Below are positions 62,166 through 64,000 of a stretch of 64,000 bases of DNA, in pieces. The notes under the pieces were generated by a model. That model had not been told where the DNA came from and ran no database searches. It saw only the letters and a list, made by a program, of their open reading frames with translations. The DNA lies in assembly GCF_902809865.1 (NCBI RefSeq), contig NZ_CADDWH010000001.1, forward strand, positions 1,426,001 through 1,490,000. The letters are read 5' to 3'. A program made the position numbers and the translations under genes. The DNA comes from Halobacillus sp. Marseille-Q1614 (lineage in GTDB: Bacteria; Bacillota; Bacilli; Bacillales; Halobacillaceae). Position 1 is the first letter of the stretch. Each line of letters begins with the position of its first letter.

Positions 62166-62205
62166 TATAAAATGTCTGTCATTTTATATATCCCATATTA
62201 TATCA
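62166..62205 (-). promoter_or_regulatory. divIB promoter with adjacent perfect inverted repeat
   Basis: TGATATAAT (62197-62205, minus strand) is an extended -10. Just downstream, TATAAAATG and CATTTTATA (62166-62188) form perfect 9-bp arms around a 5-nt centre, at or just past the predicted start site. It could be a repressor operator or an RNA hairpin. Confidence 0.6.
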
Positions 62206-62414
62206 TATCTGACGCCGCTTTAATGTACGAGATTTTATTTGTTTTCAATTTTTATTACTATTTCACAAAAGGACTTTCGAACTAGGAAATTTACTCGAAA
62301 CGTCCAAATTATTGTTCCCCTGTATGAGTTTCTCTTAAACATGAAATACTCTCAGAAACAGCCTGCAATCTTTTTTATATATGGGCGGCAGTGGATAAAA
62401 ACAAAGCACTTAAG
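62206..62414. other. AT-rich gap between spoVE and divIB
   Basis: No gene, RNA or clear regulatory site was recognised in this 210-bp part of the spoVE-divIB gap. Confidence 0.5.
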
Positions 62415-62468
62415 CTTCCGCAGCTAAGCGAGGAGGCTTGGCGGCTCCCCGCGCAAAAGCGAGCGAGT
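62415..62468. repeat. GC-rich intergenic repeat copy
   Basis: Carries CTTCCGCAG, GCGAGGAGGCTTGGCGG, CTCCCCGCG and AAAAGCGAGCGAG. Bases 62440-62463 match 48405-48428 at 22 of 24 positions, and the wider region aligns with 16108-16148. It sits where murG and murB would be in B. subtilis. Confidence 0.65.
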
Positions 62469-62509
62469 TTACCTCCCCCCATTTCTTGCAATGAAACTAA
62501 ACAAGACAA

Positions 62510-62540
62510 ATAAAATAGCTGTCGAGACAATCTCGACAGC
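62510..62540 (-). terminator. Terminator of spoVE
   Basis: GCTGTCGAGA and TCTCGACAGC form a perfect 10-bp stem around a 3-nt loop, followed by TATTTTATTT on the minus strand. It ends the murD-spoVE transcript before divIB. Confidence 0.9.
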
Positions 62541-62596
62541 CAGTTCTGTTTGAGTCTATTAAATCGGATAAAAAATCTCATCCCTGTCTAAAAAAA

Positions 62597-63694
62597 CTAT
62601 TTCGAATAGCGGCTGACGCTCAGTAACAGCCCGAGAGCCCCTAATGTGAGTGTAAGTGATGAACCTCCATAGCTGATAAGCGGAAGGGTAATGCCAGTTA
62701 CGGGAATAAGGCCAGTCACAACACTAACATTGATCATAACCTGTATCGACACCATCCCGACAATTCCAAGCGCCAGGAGGCTACCGAATAAATCGGACGC
62801 AAGCAGGCTTGTTCGCACGCCGCGCCATAACAGGATAAAAAATAGAAGCAGTACAATAACACCGCCGATAAACCCGAGCTCTTCAGCGAGGACGGAATAA
62901 ATAAAATCCGTCTGCGGTTCCGGCAGATAAAAGAACTTCTGCATGCTCTTCCCAAGGCCCAGGCCCAGCAGACCTCCGGGACCGATGGCATAAAGTGACT
63001 GGATAATTTGAAAGCCGCTGCCAAGAGGGTCTTCCCACGGATGCAGAAAGGCCGTGATTCTTTTAATCCGATACGGCGCTGACGCAATTAATGCAACCAG
63101 TCCACCGATTCCGCCGGCGACAATTAACATAAAGTGAGCAATTCTCGCACCGGCCACAAACATCATGACTAAACAAGTACCGACCATTACGACACCCGTC
63201 CCTAAATCCGGCTGGAGCATGATCAAAGCAAATGGGACGAGAATAATCGCAAGTCCAGGTAAAAAACCTTCCTGAAACGAAACAATTCTTTTTTGCCGCT
63301 GGGACAAAAATTTAGCCAGAAAAATGATCAGGCCGAGCTTCATAAATTCTGAAGGCTGGATACTGAACATGCCGATCCCAATCCAGCTTCTCGCTCCGCC
63401 CCTGACCATCCCTACACCGGGGATTAAAACTAAAATTAAAAACAGCAGACAGACAGCGACAATTATATGAGCATGCTTATACCACACATAATAAGGGATC
63501 CTCGACAGCACGGTCATCGCAATTAAGCCTAAGACGGCAAATAAGGTCTGCCTTTTGGCAAAATACCAGCCATCATCAAACTTGTATTCCGACCAGATAC
63601 TTGAAGAACTATAGACCATAACCACACCGATCGTTAGAAGACAGAGGATCGATATGGTAAGCCATACATCAGGTTTTTGTTCATTTTCACCCAT
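62597..63694 (-). CDS. spoVE: SEDS-family peptidoglycan polymerase SpoVE (FtsW/RodA type)
   Basis: SEDS protein that polymerises lipid II; SpoVE makes spore cortex peptidoglycan with a class B penicillin-binding protein. The 365-residue protein has about ten membrane segments and the motifs GGARSWIGIGMFSIQPSEFMKLGLIIFLAK, LMLQPDLGTGVVM-like IMLQPDLGTGVV, and VVTGLIPVTGITLPLISYGGSS. The ATG follows GGGAGGT. Its position right after murD is that of spoVE in B. subtilis (366 aa). FtsW is a close paralogue, so the name depends on position. Confidence 0.92.
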   Translation of the reverse strand: MGENEQKPDVWLTISILCLLTIGVVMVYSSSSIWSEYKFDDGWYFAKRQTLFAVLGLIAMTVLSRIPYYVWYKHAHIIVAVCLLFLILVLIPGVGMVRGGARSWIGIGMFSIQPSEFMKLGLIIFLAKFLSQRQKRIVSFQEGFLPGLAIILVPFALIMLQPDLGTGVVMVGTCLVMMFVAGARIAHFMLIVAGGIGGLVALIASAPYRIKRITAFLHPWEDPLGSGFQIIQSLYAIGPGGLLGLGLGKSMQKFFYLPEPQTDFIYSVLAEELGFIGGVIVLLLFFILLWRGVRTSLLASDLFGSLLALGIVGMVSIQVMINVSVVTGLIPVTGITLPLISYGGSSLTLTLGALGLLLSVSRYSK

Positions 63695-63752
63695 AAAAAA
63701 ACCCTACCTCCCAATTGGAAAACAGGGCTTGAAGCTTGTACATAAGCCCTTA

Positions 63753-64000
63753 CTACAGCTTATGCACAGCCTCTTTAAACTTATTACCTCTTTCTTCAAA
63801 AGTGCGGTATTGATCCCAGCTTGCACACGCTGGTGACAGCAGGATTACATCACCGCTCACTGCTGATTGACGGGCTTTTCGGACCGCCTCATCCATCGTT
63901 TCAACCTGGTAGATACTTTCTACACCGGCTTTTTCACCGGCGTCGGTCAATTTGTCAGCTGTTTCGCCGAAAACAACCATCGACTTAACGCCGCTTAAAT
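63753..64000 (-). CDS. murD: UDP-N-acetylmuramoylalanine-D-glutamate ligase MurD (C-terminal end)
   Basis: MurD adds D-glutamate to UDP-MurNAc-L-Ala. Only the last 81 residues are visible and the frame is open to the window edge, so the gene continues outside. The ending has [31 protein letters not shown], the typical C-terminal motif with LSPACASWD. It lies 58 bp before spoVE. A weak dyad (AAGGGCTT with AAGCCCT, 63722-63752) lies in the gap. Confidence 0.95.
   Translation of the reverse strand, partial: LSGVKSMVVFGETADKLTDAGEKAGVESIYQVETMDEAVRKARQSAVSGDVILLSPACASWDQYRTFEERGNKFKEAVHKL

Noticed and set aside
63753-63980. Separate 75-residue protein at the right edge
   Set aside because: The frame continues upstream without a stop to the window end and matches the C-terminus of MurD.

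Overview
This window is a stretch of core chromosome from a low-GC, endospore-forming member of the Bacillaceae. The evidence is the sporulation genes (spoIIGA, sigE, sigG, spoVE, spoVM), DivIVA and SepF, the FapR lipid regulon, PyrR attenuation, and a gene order close to the Bacillus subtilis murD-to-ffh region. FtsY carries an acidic domain of about 100 residues, and PrkC has a Glu/Pro-rich linker. With short GC-rich intergenic repeats, these suggest a salt-tolerant or moderately halophilic relative (Halobacillus-like). The genus is an inference. No mobile element, prophage, CRISPR array, rRNA or tRNA gene is visible.

Almost every gene is on the minus strand, so biological order runs from high to low coordinates. 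Region 64000-58400 holds division and wall genes: murD (partial), spoVE, divIB, ftsA, ftsZ. Region 58400-51670 holds the sporulation sigma cluster spoIIGA-sigE-sigG, then ylmC-pgeF-ylmE-sepF-ylmG-ylmH-divIVA. Region 51670-46910 holds a T-box-controlled ileS, lspA and the pseudouridine synthase ylyB. Region 46910-35070 is a complete UMP operon, pyrR-pyrP-pyrB-pyrC-carA-carB-pyrK-pyrD-pyrF-pyrE, with three PyrR attenuators. Region 35070-34260 has a possible decayed gene and one small membrane protein gene.

Region 34130-20300 holds rqcH (plus strand), yicC, remA, gmk, rpoZ, coaBC, priA, fmt, rsmB, prpC, prkC, rsgA and rpe. Region 19530-16220 holds thiN, the 26-residue spoVM, rpmB (plus strand), an Asp23 gene and fakA. 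Region 15950-10860 holds a purine-type permease (plus strand), sdaAB, sdaAA and recG. Region 10565-6160 is the FapR-controlled lipid operon fapR-plsX-fabD-fabG, then acpP and rnc. Region 6118-1 holds a plus-strand DUF1128 gene, smc, ftsY, ylxM and ffh (partial).

Compared with B. subtilis as I recall it, several genes are missing at their usual places: murG, murB, ylxW, ylxX and sbp around divIB; bpr next to ftsZ; ylmA; cysH and neighbours; yloB; def; and rlmN. The DUF1128 gene and the permease are additions. I see no clearly novel system. The most interesting signals are regulatory or gene-structural: a spoIIGA reading frame with no canonical start codon at its conserved N-terminus, a sigG ribosome-binding site buried in a hairpin with its candidate SigF promoter inside that hairpin, a perfect inverted repeat at the divIB promoter, and a possible pseudogene beside pyrE.
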